The position numbers were made by a program, and so were the translations under genes. This document shows positions 41,766-50,763 of a stretch of DNA of 51,691 bases, piece by piece. The notes under the pieces are model-generated. The model saw nothing but the letters and a program-made list of their open reading frames with translations, made no database searches and had not been told where the DNA came from. This DNA comes from Alphaproteobacteria bacterium (GTDB lineage: Bacteria > Pseudomonadota > Alphaproteobacteria > JABAAW01 > JAHZMA01). Each line of letters starts with the position of its first letter. Position 1 is the stretch's first letter. The stretch lies in the NCBI GenBank assembly GCA_022599575.1, contig JAHZMA010000121.1:1-51691 (forward strand), read 5' to 3'.

Positions 41766-43337
41766 TTAGCGATGATTATCTGTTACTGATTGTTGCATCA
41801 GCTGATTCATCATATTTTGTTGCGTTTGATATAATTCTTTTTCAATGCCAGTGATATAAAGATGTGGATAAGTAAGACGCTTATGCGAATCATCTAATTT
41901 TTTCAGTGAAGCGATGGCATATGCGCGCGCTTGATGGGCATCGCTAATATCATTCACTTGCTTGCCTTGCTGAATGAATGACTGAAGCGGTAGCGTAACC
42001 ATATGATTTTTTGCAAAGTTTTTTTGCAGATGGGGTGCGGTCATATTAATCGAACGAACATTATCAATCAGCCTATCGCCTGCCTGATTGATAATTTCTG
42101 CGCGATTTGATGCTGTTACAATCATATCGCTTAAAAAATTACCGTTGCTATCATCGATGAAACGTACCAATTCTAATGCGCCCGGTAAATTCGCCTTTCG
42201 TTTATCTGATGATATTTTCATCACTGCCCGCCCTGAATTCTGTAATTTTGTTGCGGTTTTTTGATATACTTTCCCTAATTTATAAACAGCCCCAAGACTA
42301 GGCTGTTCACTGGCGACCACCAAATGTGTGCCAACCAGCCAAATATCGATGAGCGCCTGTTGTTCTTGCCGCAAAGAATAAATCACATGTGGGTCAAGAT
42401 TGTTACTGGCAGCGATTTTGGCATTGTGAAACCCGTTTGCATCTAAAATTTTACGTGCCTGTTTGCTTAAATAGGCTAAATCGCCTGAATCTAATCGCAC
42501 CCCTTTGAGCGGAATATTTTCTTGCTTGCTGATTTTGCACGCCCGCCTGACCCCTTCTAGCGCATCAAAACTATCCACCAAGATGATGGCATCTTCTGGA
42601 TAACAACGCATATAATTACGGAACGCATTTTCTTCACCCGTGCCTGCATCATTATCGCCATAAAAAGTAACAAATGCGTGCGAAAAAGTGCCACGTGCGG
42701 GGATACCATAATTAAGTGCTGCCGCCACATTAGAAGTTGCATCAACCCCGCCAATATAAGAGGCAAGTGATGATGATAGCCCGCCAATATCTTGCGAGCG
42801 ACGAATCCCGCCTTCGATAATCATGCTGGGTGCATTCGGATTATTAACATCAGCCGCGTAACGTAAACGTGATGCGGCAGTGGCGATAATGCTCTGCCCA
42901 TTGAGGTGATTGAGCAAAAATGCTTCCACAATTAAACATTGCCAAATAGGACCAAACACCCGTATGATAGGCGTATTGGCAAAAGCAAGCGCGCCTTCGG
43001 GTAGCGCATCCACAGTCAGCTGCATTTTTGATTTTTCAATCATTTTTAAAAAATTAGAAGTGAAGGAATGTTTGCCATCACTATTTTTATGTGCCGCTAA
43101 AAATTCAAGCAATATGTTGATATTTTGGCGCCATTGTTTCAGCAACCAATGTAAAAACTCACCTTGCCCAGCGGTTAGAATATAGCCACCTGAAAAAGGG
43201 TTTTTACGTGCAAAAGCATGAAAACATGTGGGGGTAAGATGGTCATCATCATTAAAAAAAACTTGCGCCATCGTAAAGGCATATAAATCAGCATGGGCAA
43301 GCCCATAAATACTGCGCGGTGTGTAAGATTGTGACAT
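41766..43337 (-). CDS. pncB: Nicotinate phosphoribosyltransferase
   Basis: This 523-aa cytoplasmic enzyme makes nicotinate mononucleotide in NAD salvage. Its start is LAHADLYAFTMAQVFF with FHAFARKNPF and SGGYILTAG. The middle has IEGGIRRSQDIGGLSSSLAS and GTFSHAFVTFYG (active-site His), then RLDSGDLAYLSKQARK and DIWLVGTHL (phosphate loop region). It is somewhat longer than E. coli PncB (400 aa) but close to the long form of many bacteria. Stands alone. Confidence 0.93.
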   Translation of the reverse strand: MSQSYTPRSIYGLAHADLYAFTMAQVFFNDDDHLTPTCFHAFARKNPFSGGYILTAGQGEFLHWLLKQWRQNINILLEFLAAHKNSDGKHSFTSNFLKMIEKSKMQLTVDALPEGALAFANTPIIRVFGPIWQCLIVEAFLLNHLNGQSIIATAASRLRYAADVNNPNAPSMIIEGGIRRSQDIGGLSSSLASYIGGVDATSNVAAALNYGIPARGTFSHAFVTFYGDNDAGTGEENAFRNYMRCYPEDAIILVDSFDALEGVRRACKISKQENIPLKGVRLDSGDLAYLSKQARKILDANGFHNAKIAASNNLDPHVIYSLRQEQQALIDIWLVGTHLVVASEQPSLGAVYKLGKVYQKTATKLQNSGRAVMKISSDKRKANLPGALELVRFIDDSNGNFLSDMIVTASNRAEIINQAGDRLIDNVRSINMTAPHLQKNFAKNHMVTLPLQSFIQQGKQVNDISDAHQARAYAIASLKKLDDSHKRLTYPHLYITGIEKELYQTQQNMMNQLMQQSVTDNHR

Positions 43338-43367
43338 GATTATTCAATCAAGGCAAAGCTTGTTGCG

Positions 43368-44987
43368 TTATGATGTTTCATTATTTCCTTTAACATCACC
43401 CATAGACCAATAGCCATTATAAACGCCTAATTCTTCTAACGCTTTATTAGATGCTTCTTGTGCTTCGGGTTCGGTATCAGATGTATGATGTAATGCCCAT
43501 TCCAACATTTGATTCCGACAAAATGAAACCGCACGCTCATAACCGGGCTCACGCCCTAAATCTTTTAATTCATGGGGGTCATTGACCAAATCAAACATCA
43601 TCGCTGGATAATTTCTAAAATGAATATATTTCCATTTATCACTTGCCATCATTGTGGCTTTGGCGTCAATAGGTTCGATATTCAATTTTTCAGCCATCTC
43701 AGTGCCAGCGAAATTATATTCAGAAAATACGGCTGTGCGCCATTTTTCAGGCTTCTTACCATGCAGAATTGGCGTTAATGGGCGACCTTCAATGTGAATC
43801 GGCATGGTTTTAATATTGGTTGCTTCCAACATGGTTGGCACAATATCAATCAATTCCACCAAATTATCAGATTTTATACCGCGCGAACCATTTGCTTCTT
43901 GGCGTGGGTCATAAACAATCAGTGGCACACGCACCACAGGGTCGTGAAATAATTCTTTTTCGCCTAGCCAATGGTCGCCTAAATAAGCGCCATGATCTGA
44001 TGTGAACACAATCATCGTATCGCGAAACATATCGCTTTTATCCATCATGCGGAATAAACCACCTAATTGTTCATCAATTTGCTTGACCAACCCCATATAA
44101 GCGGGCATGACATGATTACGCTTTTTTGTATCAGTAAAAGCCTGTGCAGCAGTGCTTTGCATAAAAGCTTGATAAATCGGATGCGTGTTTTCTTTTTCAG
44201 CTTCGCTACGGGTTGGCGCGATAATGTGTTCTTCGTTATATAAATTATGAAAAGGCGATGGTGCGGCATAGGGCCAATGTGGTTTGGTGAGTGAAAGATG
44301 TAAAAACCAAGGTTTTTCGCCATGGTCACGAAAAAAATCAATGGCGCGTTTGACAAGGTAATTGGTTTCCGATTCAAGTTCATGCACACCTAATGGCAAA
44401 TGAGAATTTTCATAAAAAAAGCTACTTGCTTTACTATCCTTACTGCTTGCAGCAAAATCTTGCCATGGATTAGGTGAATTATAGCCATTATTTGTGAGAA
44501 ATTCATTATATTTTATTGGATAAAAATTAAGTGGATTTTGCGAATCACCTGGGTGCAAGCCGTCTAACCTATCGTAAGATTCAAAGCCAGCTTCAGATGC
44601 GATAATGCCCGCCGATGTGCGGGGGTTAAGTTGTAACATACCCATAGTTGCTATATCAGCACGCACACAGCTTTTACCTATTAATGCCGAGCGACGTTCA
44701 GATGCGCGCATATAATCACCAATGGTGCGTTCCGAAAGCCGAATAGGCGAATAGTCGCGGTCACTGCCATGTGTGCTAACATAGCGACCAGTATAGGCAC
44801 TGATATGCGATGCAGTATCAAGCGGTGATTGTGTATAGGCACGCGTGAATGTAACGCCCCGCTGGGCAAGACGCGTTATATTTGGCGTTTCAATGGAAGG
44901 ATGCCCATAAAGCCCCAAATGGTCAGCACGTAGCTGAGAGCACATAATAAATAAAAAATTTTTAACTGGCTTTTGTTCCAGTGCCAT
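43368..44987 (-). CDS. Sulfatase-superfamily protein with altered active site
   Basis: This 539-aa protein has the alkaline-phosphatase-like sulfatase fold: LRADHLGLYGHPSIETPNIT, LSLTKPHWPYAAPSPF, IVFTSDHGAYLGDHWLGEKE and DIVPTMLEA. The formylglycine motif CxPSR is replaced by DTASH (Asp at about residue 57), and the first metal-site Asp pair (DDQ or ADQ) reads CSQ. It therefore cannot be an ordinary formylglycine sulfatase. It may hydrolyse a phosphoester or phosphonate by another nucleophile, or it may be inactive. ATG 44987 follows AGGTGG and is preferred to the GTG at 44996. No signal peptide is seen, so it is cytoplasmic. Confidence 0.85.
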   Translation of the reverse strand: MALEQKPVKNFLFIMCSQLRADHLGLYGHPSIETPNITRLAQRGVTFTRAYTQSPLDTASHISAYTGRYVSTHGSDRDYSPIRLSERTIGDYMRASERRSALIGKSCVRADIATMGMLQLNPRTSAGIIASEAGFESYDRLDGLHPGDSQNPLNFYPIKYNEFLTNNGYNSPNPWQDFAASSKDSKASSFFYENSHLPLGVHELESETNYLVKRAIDFFRDHGEKPWFLHLSLTKPHWPYAAPSPFHNLYNEEHIIAPTRSEAEKENTHPIYQAFMQSTAAQAFTDTKKRNHVMPAYMGLVKQIDEQLGGLFRMMDKSDMFRDTMIVFTSDHGAYLGDHWLGEKELFHDPVVRVPLIVYDPRQEANGSRGIKSDNLVELIDIVPTMLEATNIKTMPIHIEGRPLTPILHGKKPEKWRTAVFSEYNFAGTEMAEKLNIEPIDAKATMMASDKWKYIHFRNYPAMMFDLVNDPHELKDLGREPGYERAVSFCRNQMLEWALHHTSDTEPEAQEASNKALEELGVYNGYWSMGDVKGNNETS

Positions 44988-45100
44988 GCGAACCACCTCA
45001 CCTCAATAACATATGATGAATATCATTGTAGTCTTTTACAGTCATTTTTCAAGCTAGAATTTAATTTATTTATAAAGTGTGATATTTTTTAAGATTCGCT

Positions 45101-45757
45101 TTAATGTTTGACTTTTACCAGATAAGATTTAATGCCTAATGCTTCTGCACCTTTTATATCATGTTCAGAATTATCACCTACCATAATCACATCTTTGGCT
45201 TCTAGCTGCATTTTTTCCAATGCCAGACGAAATGGATGTGGCGAAGGTTTTTCTGCCCCTGCCTCTTCAGAAGTTACCATAAAATCAATTTGTTCGGCAA
45301 TGCCCATTTTTTGTAATTTAGCAAGTTGAATACGTGGCTGCATATTGGTAACAACGGTGATAGGAATATTTTGTGCTTGCACAGCTTCTAAAAATTTTTC
45401 AGCATCAGGGGCAAGTGTAACATATTGCATGAAATTATCCCAGTAAGTATCCTCATAATCAGCGGCAAGAATATGGGCATTCGGAATGTTGGTTTCTTCT
45501 AGCCATAGTTGAAATGCTAGATAGCGTGAACGGGCGGCCGCTTGGGGTGCAAGCCGTAAGGTATTTGACATGCGCGCCATATAAAAACGACTTAAAAATT
45601 CTTGCCATTCTAATGGTTGAAAATCTTGGCAATGTTTTTCATGGCATTTTTTTAGCGCATGTTCCTCTGCCGTCATGAAATCATATAATGTATGGTCTAA
45701 ATCTATTAAGATACCAAGCACATTATCAAGTGGAATTTCAGGATATATAATTTTCAT
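45101..45757 (-). CDS. HAD-superfamily hydrolase (pyrimidine 5'-nucleotidase-like)
   Basis: This 218-aa phosphatase has HAD motif I as LIDLDHTLYDF, motif II near VVTNMQPRIQ, the motif III Lys in GAEKPSPHPF and motif IV in MVGDNSEHDIKGAEALG. The cap insertion after motif I is helical. This is the YjjG/pyrimidine 5'-nucleotidase layout, with a nucleotide or sugar phosphate as likely substrate. The ATG at 45757 is preferred over the GTG at 45766. Confidence 0.88.
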   Translation of the reverse strand: MKIIYPEIPLDNVLGILIDLDHTLYDFMTAEEHALKKCHEKHCQDFQPLEWQEFLSRFYMARMSNTLRLAPQAAARSRYLAFQLWLEETNIPNAHILAADYEDTYWDNFMQYVTLAPDAEKFLEAVQAQNIPITVVTNMQPRIQLAKLQKMGIAEQIDFMVTSEEAGAEKPSPHPFRLALEKMQLEAKDVIMVGDNSEHDIKGAEALGIKSYLVKVKH

Positions 45758-45838
45758 TTCTATCACTTACGTGGTAGTTGCTAATTTAATCAATTTATAA
45801 TCATTGTGGCGGTTTGGCATTAATTAATGCGACAATAA

Positions 45839-46150
45839 TTAAATTGTTGATTGGGACTGTTCTTGCGATTTTCCTTGCGATTGCGAAATCATTTTTTTCA
45901 AACGCATCGCCTTATCAGTCAGCTTTCTATTAGATTGCTTTAACAGCCAATTATCTAACCCGCCATTTTTATCAATCGTTTTTAGCAAACTTGTACATAT
46001 CTTAAACTTAAATTGTTGCCCTAATATTTCAGATTGCATCCGCACATTTTGCAGATTCGGTATAAAACGGCGACGGGTTCTGTTATGAGCATGCGATACA
46101 TTATTGCCAACCATAACATTCTTACCTGATAAATCACATCTGCGTGCCAT
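45839..46150 (-). CDS. rpmB: 50S ribosomal protein L28
   Basis: This 103-aa ribosomal protein starts MARRCDLSGKNVMVGNNVSH, followed by HNRTRRRFIPNLQNVRM, the L28 signature. Alphaproteobacterial L28 is about 95-100 aa, longer than the E. coli form, and this one ends in a Ser/Gln-rich tail (SQSQGKSQEQSQST). Monocistronic, between the HAD gene and tadA. Confidence 0.97.
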   Translation of the reverse strand: MARRCDLSGKNVMVGNNVSHAHNRTRRRFIPNLQNVRMQSEILGQQFKFKICTSLLKTIDKNGGLDNWLLKQSNRKLTDKAMRLKKMISQSQGKSQEQSQSTI

Positions 46151-46227
46151 GTTTTTTAACTACCTCTAATAAAATAAATTCACGAAAGTAACAATCTAGC
46201 GATATATAACAGTGAAGTCAAGCGATT

Positions 46228-46707
46228 TTACCTTTTTGTCTGAAAAAAACTTTGCAACAAGATTTCACTTTCGCCGCTGCAGAACCCGCCGATAATTTCT
46301 GGCACATGGTTGCAACCAGCCTGTGCAAAAATACGTGCGCCATGGTCAACCCCGCCTGCTTTCACATCATAAGCGGCAAAATATAACGCATCAAACCGCA
46401 TCAGCGCAATGGCATGGGCGCACATGGGGCAGGGTTCTAAACTGACAAAAAGCTGATAATCGCTAAAAAAGTAACTGCCGATTTTCGCGCGTAATGCTTT
46501 GATTGCTAGTAATTCAGCATGGGCAGTTGGGTTGTTATCACGACGCATTCTATTTTGCGCTTGCGCTATTATCGCGCCTTCTTTATCAGCAATCACTGCC
46601 GCCACGGGCACTTCTTGGTGCTTGCCTGCTTGTTCAGCAAGTGTGATGCAATATTGCATTAATGCGCGTTTATTCATTGCAAGGGTATTCATTGCGTGGG
46701 TATTCAT
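46228..46707 (-). CDS. tadA: tRNA-specific adenosine deaminase
   Basis: This protein of about 150-159 aa deaminates the wobble adenosine of tRNA-Arg to inosine. The zinc site is NPTAHAELLAI (His and catalytic Glu) and EPCPMCAHAI (two Cys). The N-terminus is ambiguous: three in-frame ATGs lie in a 15-base tandem repeat that also codes the end of FtsY. The third (46677, MNKRALMQY) gives the usual length. Confidence 0.95.
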   Translation of the reverse strand: MNTHAMNTLAMNKRALMQYCITLAEQAGKHQEVPVAAVIADKEGAIIAQAQNRMRRDNNPTAHAELLAIKALRAKIGSYFFSDYQLFVSLEPCPMCAHAIALMRFDALYFAAYDVKAGGVDHGARIFAQAGCNHVPEIIGGFCSGESEILLQSFFQTKR

Positions 46708-47653
46708 TGATACCTAATAGGGAGTCAAGATAATCATTTATATCAAAAGGCAGTAAATCATCAATTTTTTCGCCAATGCCTAAAAAATAAACGGGTAAAT
46801 GCGTGTAATACATGAGTGACGGAATCATACCGCCTTTGGCAGTGCCATCCATTTTATTAACAATCAGTCCCGTAATGCCAATATCTTGCTTAAATTGTTC
46901 TGCTTGTCGTAGGGCATTTTGCCCTGTGGTGGCATCTAGCACTAGCAAAGATTGATGCGGTGCATTATATGGTGCTTCTGGAATTAATTTCTGCATCACG
47001 CGGGTGGTTTTTTGTAATTCCTGCATTAAATCTTCGTGATTATGCAATCGCCCCGATGTATCCATGATGATAATATCAGCCCTATCACTTATATCAGCAT
47101 TCAGCTGATACTCAATCACCTTATAGGCAAGTGCCGCAGGGTCAGTCGCTTGGATAGTATTATTCGGAAAAAAATCGGCATTGTTGCGTTGCGCCCAAAT
47201 CCGTAATTGTTCGGTTGCACCAGCGCGAAAAGTATCGCCCGCAATCAGCGCAACCTTATAATCTTGTGCCATCAAAAAATGAGTTAGTTTGCCGATTAAG
47301 GTGGTTTTGCCCGTGCCATTAACGCCCGATATCATGATGATGCAAGGGGCTGTTTGTTTCAGATTATTTTTAGCGGGCAGGGTGAAGGTTTTATCGGCAG
47401 ATTGCATCAATTTAAGCAGATGTGTTTTCATTGCTTGCTTGATAAAAATATCAGTATTCTCGCTTGGAAATTTAGATTTGCGTAAAACATCAACCAATGT
47501 GATTGCTAATTGTGCGCCCATATCGCTGATAATCAGCTGTTCTTCTAGCGCATCAAAATAAGCGGCATCGGGAATTGTTTTTGGAATCGGTGCGGTAAAT
47601 TTATGCCCTAATTTGCCCCATAATGATTTTTTCACATTTTCGTTTTCGCTCAT
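46670..47653 (-). CDS. ftsY: Signal recognition particle receptor FtsY
   Basis: This 327-aa GTPase docks the SRP-ribosome complex at the inner membrane. The NG domain is complete: GVNGTGKTTLIGKLTHFL (G1), AGDTFRAGATEQL, IIMDTSGRLHNHEDLMQEL, NKMDGTAKGGMIPSL and FLGIGEKIDDLLPFD. The acidic A domain of E. coli FtsY is missing, as in many alphaproteobacteria. The last residues (NEYPRNEYPCNE) come from a 15-base tandem repeat. It overlaps mtaB by 4 bases. Confidence 0.96.
   Translation of the reverse strand: MSENENVKKSLWGKLGHKFTAPIPKTIPDAAYFDALEEQLIISDMGAQLAITLVDVLRKSKFPSENTDIFIKQAMKTHLLKLMQSADKTFTLPAKNNLKQTAPCIIMISGVNGTGKTTLIGKLTHFLMAQDYKVALIAGDTFRAGATEQLRIWAQRNNADFFPNNTIQATDPAALAYKVIEYQLNADISDRADIIIMDTSGRLHNHEDLMQELQKTTRVMQKLIPEAPYNAPHQSLLVLDATTGQNALRQAEQFKQDIGITGLIVNKMDGTAKGGMIPSLMYYTHLPVYFLGIGEKIDDLLPFDINDYLDSLLGINEYPRNEYPCNE
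46672..46709 (-). repeat. 15-bp tandem repeat in the ftsY/tadA overlap
   Basis: Two full units and a part of a third (minus strand AATGAATACCC[A/T][C/T]GC) code NEYPR-NEYPC-NE in ftsY and MNTHA-MNTLA-MN in tadA, in different frames. Each unit supplies a possible tadA start codon. Confidence 0.85.
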
Positions 47654-48963
47654 ACCACCATCTCGCCATAAAGTTTTTTACCATCATTATGGGTAATCCG
47701 TGCATTGATAATTGTGCCACCTATATTATTGGTAGCAGGCATATTATCATGGTTGAGTGTCATAACAGTTTCGGCAAAATGCGGACTGTAACCATTATAG
47801 GTGATATTCCCCTCATCATGATGCGTGGCATCAGCAATCGGGCGTTCCAGTAAAATTGGCACTATCTGCCCAGCAACAGAGTCAAGATAGGCACGAACCG
47901 CTTCATCACCAATATTGCGTAACGTTTTAGCGCGTTTGCGGATAATATCACCATGCAGTGCTGGCATTCGGGCGGCAGGCGTGCCTTCACGTGCCGAAAA
48001 TGGAAATACATGCAACCATGTTAGCCCGCATTGTTCTATCATCGCGCAACTTTGCTCAAAATGCGCGTCAGTTTCGGTTGGGAAGCCAACAATAATATCG
48101 GCACCAAACACCATATCGGGGCGAATTTCACGTAAATTTTGACATAATTCAATCGCTTGGGCGCGGTTATGACGACGCTTCATGCGTTTTAAGATTAAAT
48201 CATCACCCGATTGTAGCGATAAATGCAAATGTGGCATTAGGCGTTCGCACGCAAAAGCCTGTTTCAGCGCATCATCAATTTCAATACAATCAAGCGACGA
48301 AATACGCAAGCGCGGTAAAGTCGGCACTTTATCTAAAATTTCCTGCACCAATGTGCCTAAATTGCGGTTATTTTCGGCATCGTGATATGATGTTAAATCA
48401 ACGCCCGTTAGCACAATCTCGGTAACATTTGTTGCAAGTAACTGCTTTATTTGCGCGATAATATCGGGCGCAGGCACCGAACGACTATTGCCTCTGCCAT
48501 AGGGGATAATGCAAAATGTGCATCGATGGTCGCATCCCGTTTGGATTTGCATGAAAGCGCGGCTATTATTGAAACGATAGCTTTCTAGCAGATGCAAGGC
48601 GGTTTCGGTAACTGTAAAAATATCGCTGACAATGGGTGTTTCATCATCATAACTTTCCAGATGTAGCTTCTTATCATTGCCGATAACCGTATCAATTTCA
48701 GCAATGTTACGATATTTATCAGGCGCGATTTGCGCCGCACAGCCAGTGAAAATCAGCTTCTTATTAGGGTTGGCGCGCTTTAATTGTCTCGCCGTTTGTA
48801 GTGATTTACGCGTTGCTTCTTTTGTAACAGCGCAGGAATTCACCACCATCACATCTTTATATTTTTCAGGGTCTTGCGCCAGCATGGCGTTGATATGATT
48901 GCCCTCGCTAATATTGAGGCGACAGCCTAAATTGGTTACTTTTTTTGCGGTATTACTCATCAT
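47650..48963 (-). CDS. mtaB: tRNA (N6-threonylcarbamoyladenosine(37)-C2)-methylthiotransferase
   Basis: This 437-aa radical-SAM enzyme adds a methylthio group to t6A37 of tRNA. The N-terminal UPF0004 domain carries NLGCRLN, NSCAVTKEA and FTGCAAQ (three cluster Cys). The radical-SAM motif is CDHRCTFC at about residue 143, preceded by AFMQIQTG, and followed by PYGRGNSRS and VLTGVDLTSY. LQSGDDLILKRMKRRH follows. MtaB rather than MiaB is indicated by the short linker and NSCAVT motif. It lies in an operon with dapF upstream and ftsY downstream. Confidence 0.95.
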   Translation of the reverse strand: MMSNTAKKVTNLGCRLNISEGNHINAMLAQDPEKYKDVMVVNSCAVTKEATRKSLQTARQLKRANPNKKLIFTGCAAQIAPDKYRNIAEIDTVIGNDKKLHLESYDDETPIVSDIFTVTETALHLLESYRFNNSRAFMQIQTGCDHRCTFCIIPYGRGNSRSVPAPDIIAQIKQLLATNVTEIVLTGVDLTSYHDAENNRNLGTLVQEILDKVPTLPRLRISSLDCIEIDDALKQAFACERLMPHLHLSLQSGDDLILKRMKRRHNRAQAIELCQNLREIRPDMVFGADIIVGFPTETDAHFEQSCAMIEQCGLTWLHVFPFSAREGTPAARMPALHGDIIRKRAKTLRNIGDEAVRAYLDSVAGQIVPILLERPIADATHHDEGNITYNGYSPHFAETVMTLNHDNMPATNNIGGTIINARITHNDGKKLYGEMVV

Positions 48964-48977
48964 TTATTACTCATCAT

Positions 48978-49910
48978 CTATTGCGCCTGATGGTCAGCGG
49001 TCAGAGGAAAACTGCCCTGATACATAATATGCGCGGTGGCAGTGATATAAATATCATGCTCGATATTGCCATCCCAACTGATGGTTGCCTTGCCACCATC
49101 AAGATGCACAACCGCGCTATTGGCAGTGATGCGCCCACTTTGTTTGGCAGCGGCAAAACTGGCACATGCGCCCGACCCACATGCCAATGTAACGCCCGCA
49201 CTGCGTTCCCATACGCGCATTCGCATAGATCCGCCTTGATTGATAGAGACAAATTCTACATTGCATCTATCGGGGAAGAGGGGGTGATTCTCAAAATAAC
49301 TGCCTTCATTTTCGGGCAATGATTGTTCGGCATCATCACAGAAAAATACGCAATGCGGATTGCCGATATTCACCGCGATGGCGTCATCACAATGGCTGGC
49401 GGCAAAGGGTGCTTTATTGGCTTCAATATGAATCGGCAATTTTGCGCTATCACATTCATAGGCAAGCGGTATTTTATTCCAATCAAACGAAACCTTACCC
49501 ATTGCTAATGAAACTTCGCATTTCAATAAATCTTGTTCGGCAGTGGGCGGACGGCGGGCGGCATGCAACAAGCCTGCTGGCCCGTCAAAAATAATTTCAT
49601 TTTGGTTCAATTTGGTCATCATCAGGCTGGCGGCACATAAAGTGCCATTACCACATGCCATTGCTTTTGTGCCATCTTGATTGTAAATTTTAAGCACAGG
49701 GTAATCTGTTTTGGGTGCTTCTACCACCATCATTTGGTCAAAGCCGATACCCTTATGGCGATGCGCCATTTGCTGAATATAAAGCGGGGTGAATTTATGT
49801 TTCGCCTTTTGGGTTTGAGTTGGACGATTATCAATAATCACAAAATCATTGCCATTGCTATGGGCTTTGGTGAAACGGACAATATTATCGGACATTGTTC
49901 TATCGGACAT
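48978..49910 (-). CDS. dapF: Diaminopimelate epimerase
   Basis: This 310-aa enzyme interconverts LL- and meso-diaminopimelate for lysine and peptidoglycan synthesis. Both catalytic Cys are present: MACGNGTLCA and TLACGSGACASFAAAKQ. The start KAHSNGNDFVIIDNR and the NPHCVFFC segment are typical. Two near-identical start segments (MSDRT then MSDN) come from a short duplication; the second ATG may be the true start. It overlaps the J-domain gene by 11 bases. Confidence 0.96.
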   Translation of the reverse strand: MSDRTMSDNIVRFTKAHSNGNDFVIIDNRPTQTQKAKHKFTPLYIQQMAHRHKGIGFDQMMVVEAPKTDYPVLKIYNQDGTKAMACGNGTLCAASLMMTKLNQNEIIFDGPAGLLHAARRPPTAEQDLLKCEVSLAMGKVSFDWNKIPLAYECDSAKLPIHIEANKAPFAASHCDDAIAVNIGNPHCVFFCDDAEQSLPENEGSYFENHPLFPDRCNVEFVSINQGGSMRMRVWERSAGVTLACGSGACASFAAAKQSGRITANSAVVHLDGGKATISWDGNIEHDIYITATAHIMYQGSFPLTADHQAQ

Positions 49911-50550
49911 TGTTATTGCGCCTTAAAAAAGTAAATGCAAGGTTGAGCTGACTCATGCGTTCATGGTCGCCTAATATGCCATCGGGATGATAGATATTCG
50001 CCAATTCGCGAAAGCGTTTTTTAATCACTTCATCGGTGGGGCGTGGCTCGCGTGGCAAGCCCATAATATAGAATGCCTCAGTCGCGGTGGTGCAAGCACC
50101 ATTTATTGGCTGAAATGAAAGTTTTTGAATCGCTTCGAAAAAACGGGTATTTTGCTTTTGTAGTTTGCTGATGGTCTCGATATAGGGTTCTTCAAGCACA
50201 TCTTGCAAATGTAGATTTTTCTGTTTGGTTGCTAGCGCAAGCGCTAAACCCAATGCTTTACGCAACATGATTGGCTGATAGCCAGCGGGCAGACGTGCTT
50301 GCAAACGTGGCTTACGGCGCCAGACTTTTCCCTCGTAATCGCCTGATTTTAGGGTGATTTTCTCACGGTCTTCACGGGTTGGCTCGCCAGGGTCGGGGAA
50401 GCTGTTGATAATATCGTTGGGCATGGTGAGCATAATCGAACGGGCAATATCGCCGACATTGACTTTTTTTATCTGCGCTAGCTGTAGCACAGCATCGCGA
50501 AAGCTTGAGCTACAATTAATAATATAGGCTTTTTTATGATTTTCAGACAT
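49900..50550 (-). CDS. J-domain protein with C-terminal J domain
   Basis: This 216-aa protein has a J domain at its C-terminus (YIMGLPREPRPTDEVIKKRF, RELANIYHPDG, with the HPD motif that stimulates Hsp70). The N-terminal 150 residues form an unrecognised domain with a basic patch (KVWRRKPRLQARLPAG). Canonical DnaJ has the J domain first and zinc fingers after. The ATG at 50550 (AAGGCA just upstream) is preferred to the ATG at 50580. First gene of the run J-dapF-mtaB-ftsY-tadA. The Hsp70 partner is not in the window. Confidence 0.82.
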   Translation of the reverse strand: MSENHKKAYIINCSSSFRDAVLQLAQIKKVNVGDIARSIMLTMPNDIINSFPDPGEPTREDREKITLKSGDYEGKVWRRKPRLQARLPAGYQPIMLRKALGLALALATKQKNLHLQDVLEEPYIETISKLQKQNTRFFEAIQKLSFQPINGACTTATEAFYIMGLPREPRPTDEVIKKRFRELANIYHPDGILGDHERMSQLNLAFTFLRRNNNVR

Positions 50551-50690
50551 TGCCTTAATCTCAATAATGGTTCGGGGCATTATGCCGTGATTGCACCCTA
50601 AATTGCAATAGACATATGAAGTTTTTTATGGAAATTTATGCTTGGTGGAGGAGTTTTTGTTGCGGAGGTGGAAAGACACGCGCCTCCATT

Positions 50691-50763
50691 CGTCATTCCG
50701 TGCCACTATGCCGATAGGCACAGTGTAAAAGACACGGAATCCATATGGCAGGCTTTGCCTGCC
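50691..50763 (+). repeat. Dispersed palindromic element, copy 3
   Basis: It shares CGTCATTCCGTGCC, a TGCC-GATA-GGCA hairpin, GACACGGAATCCA and a following hairpin GGCAGGC TTT GCCTGCC with the copies at 5244 and 7380. An apparent ORF across it (50638-51177) reads through the palindromes and is not credible. Confidence 0.72.
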
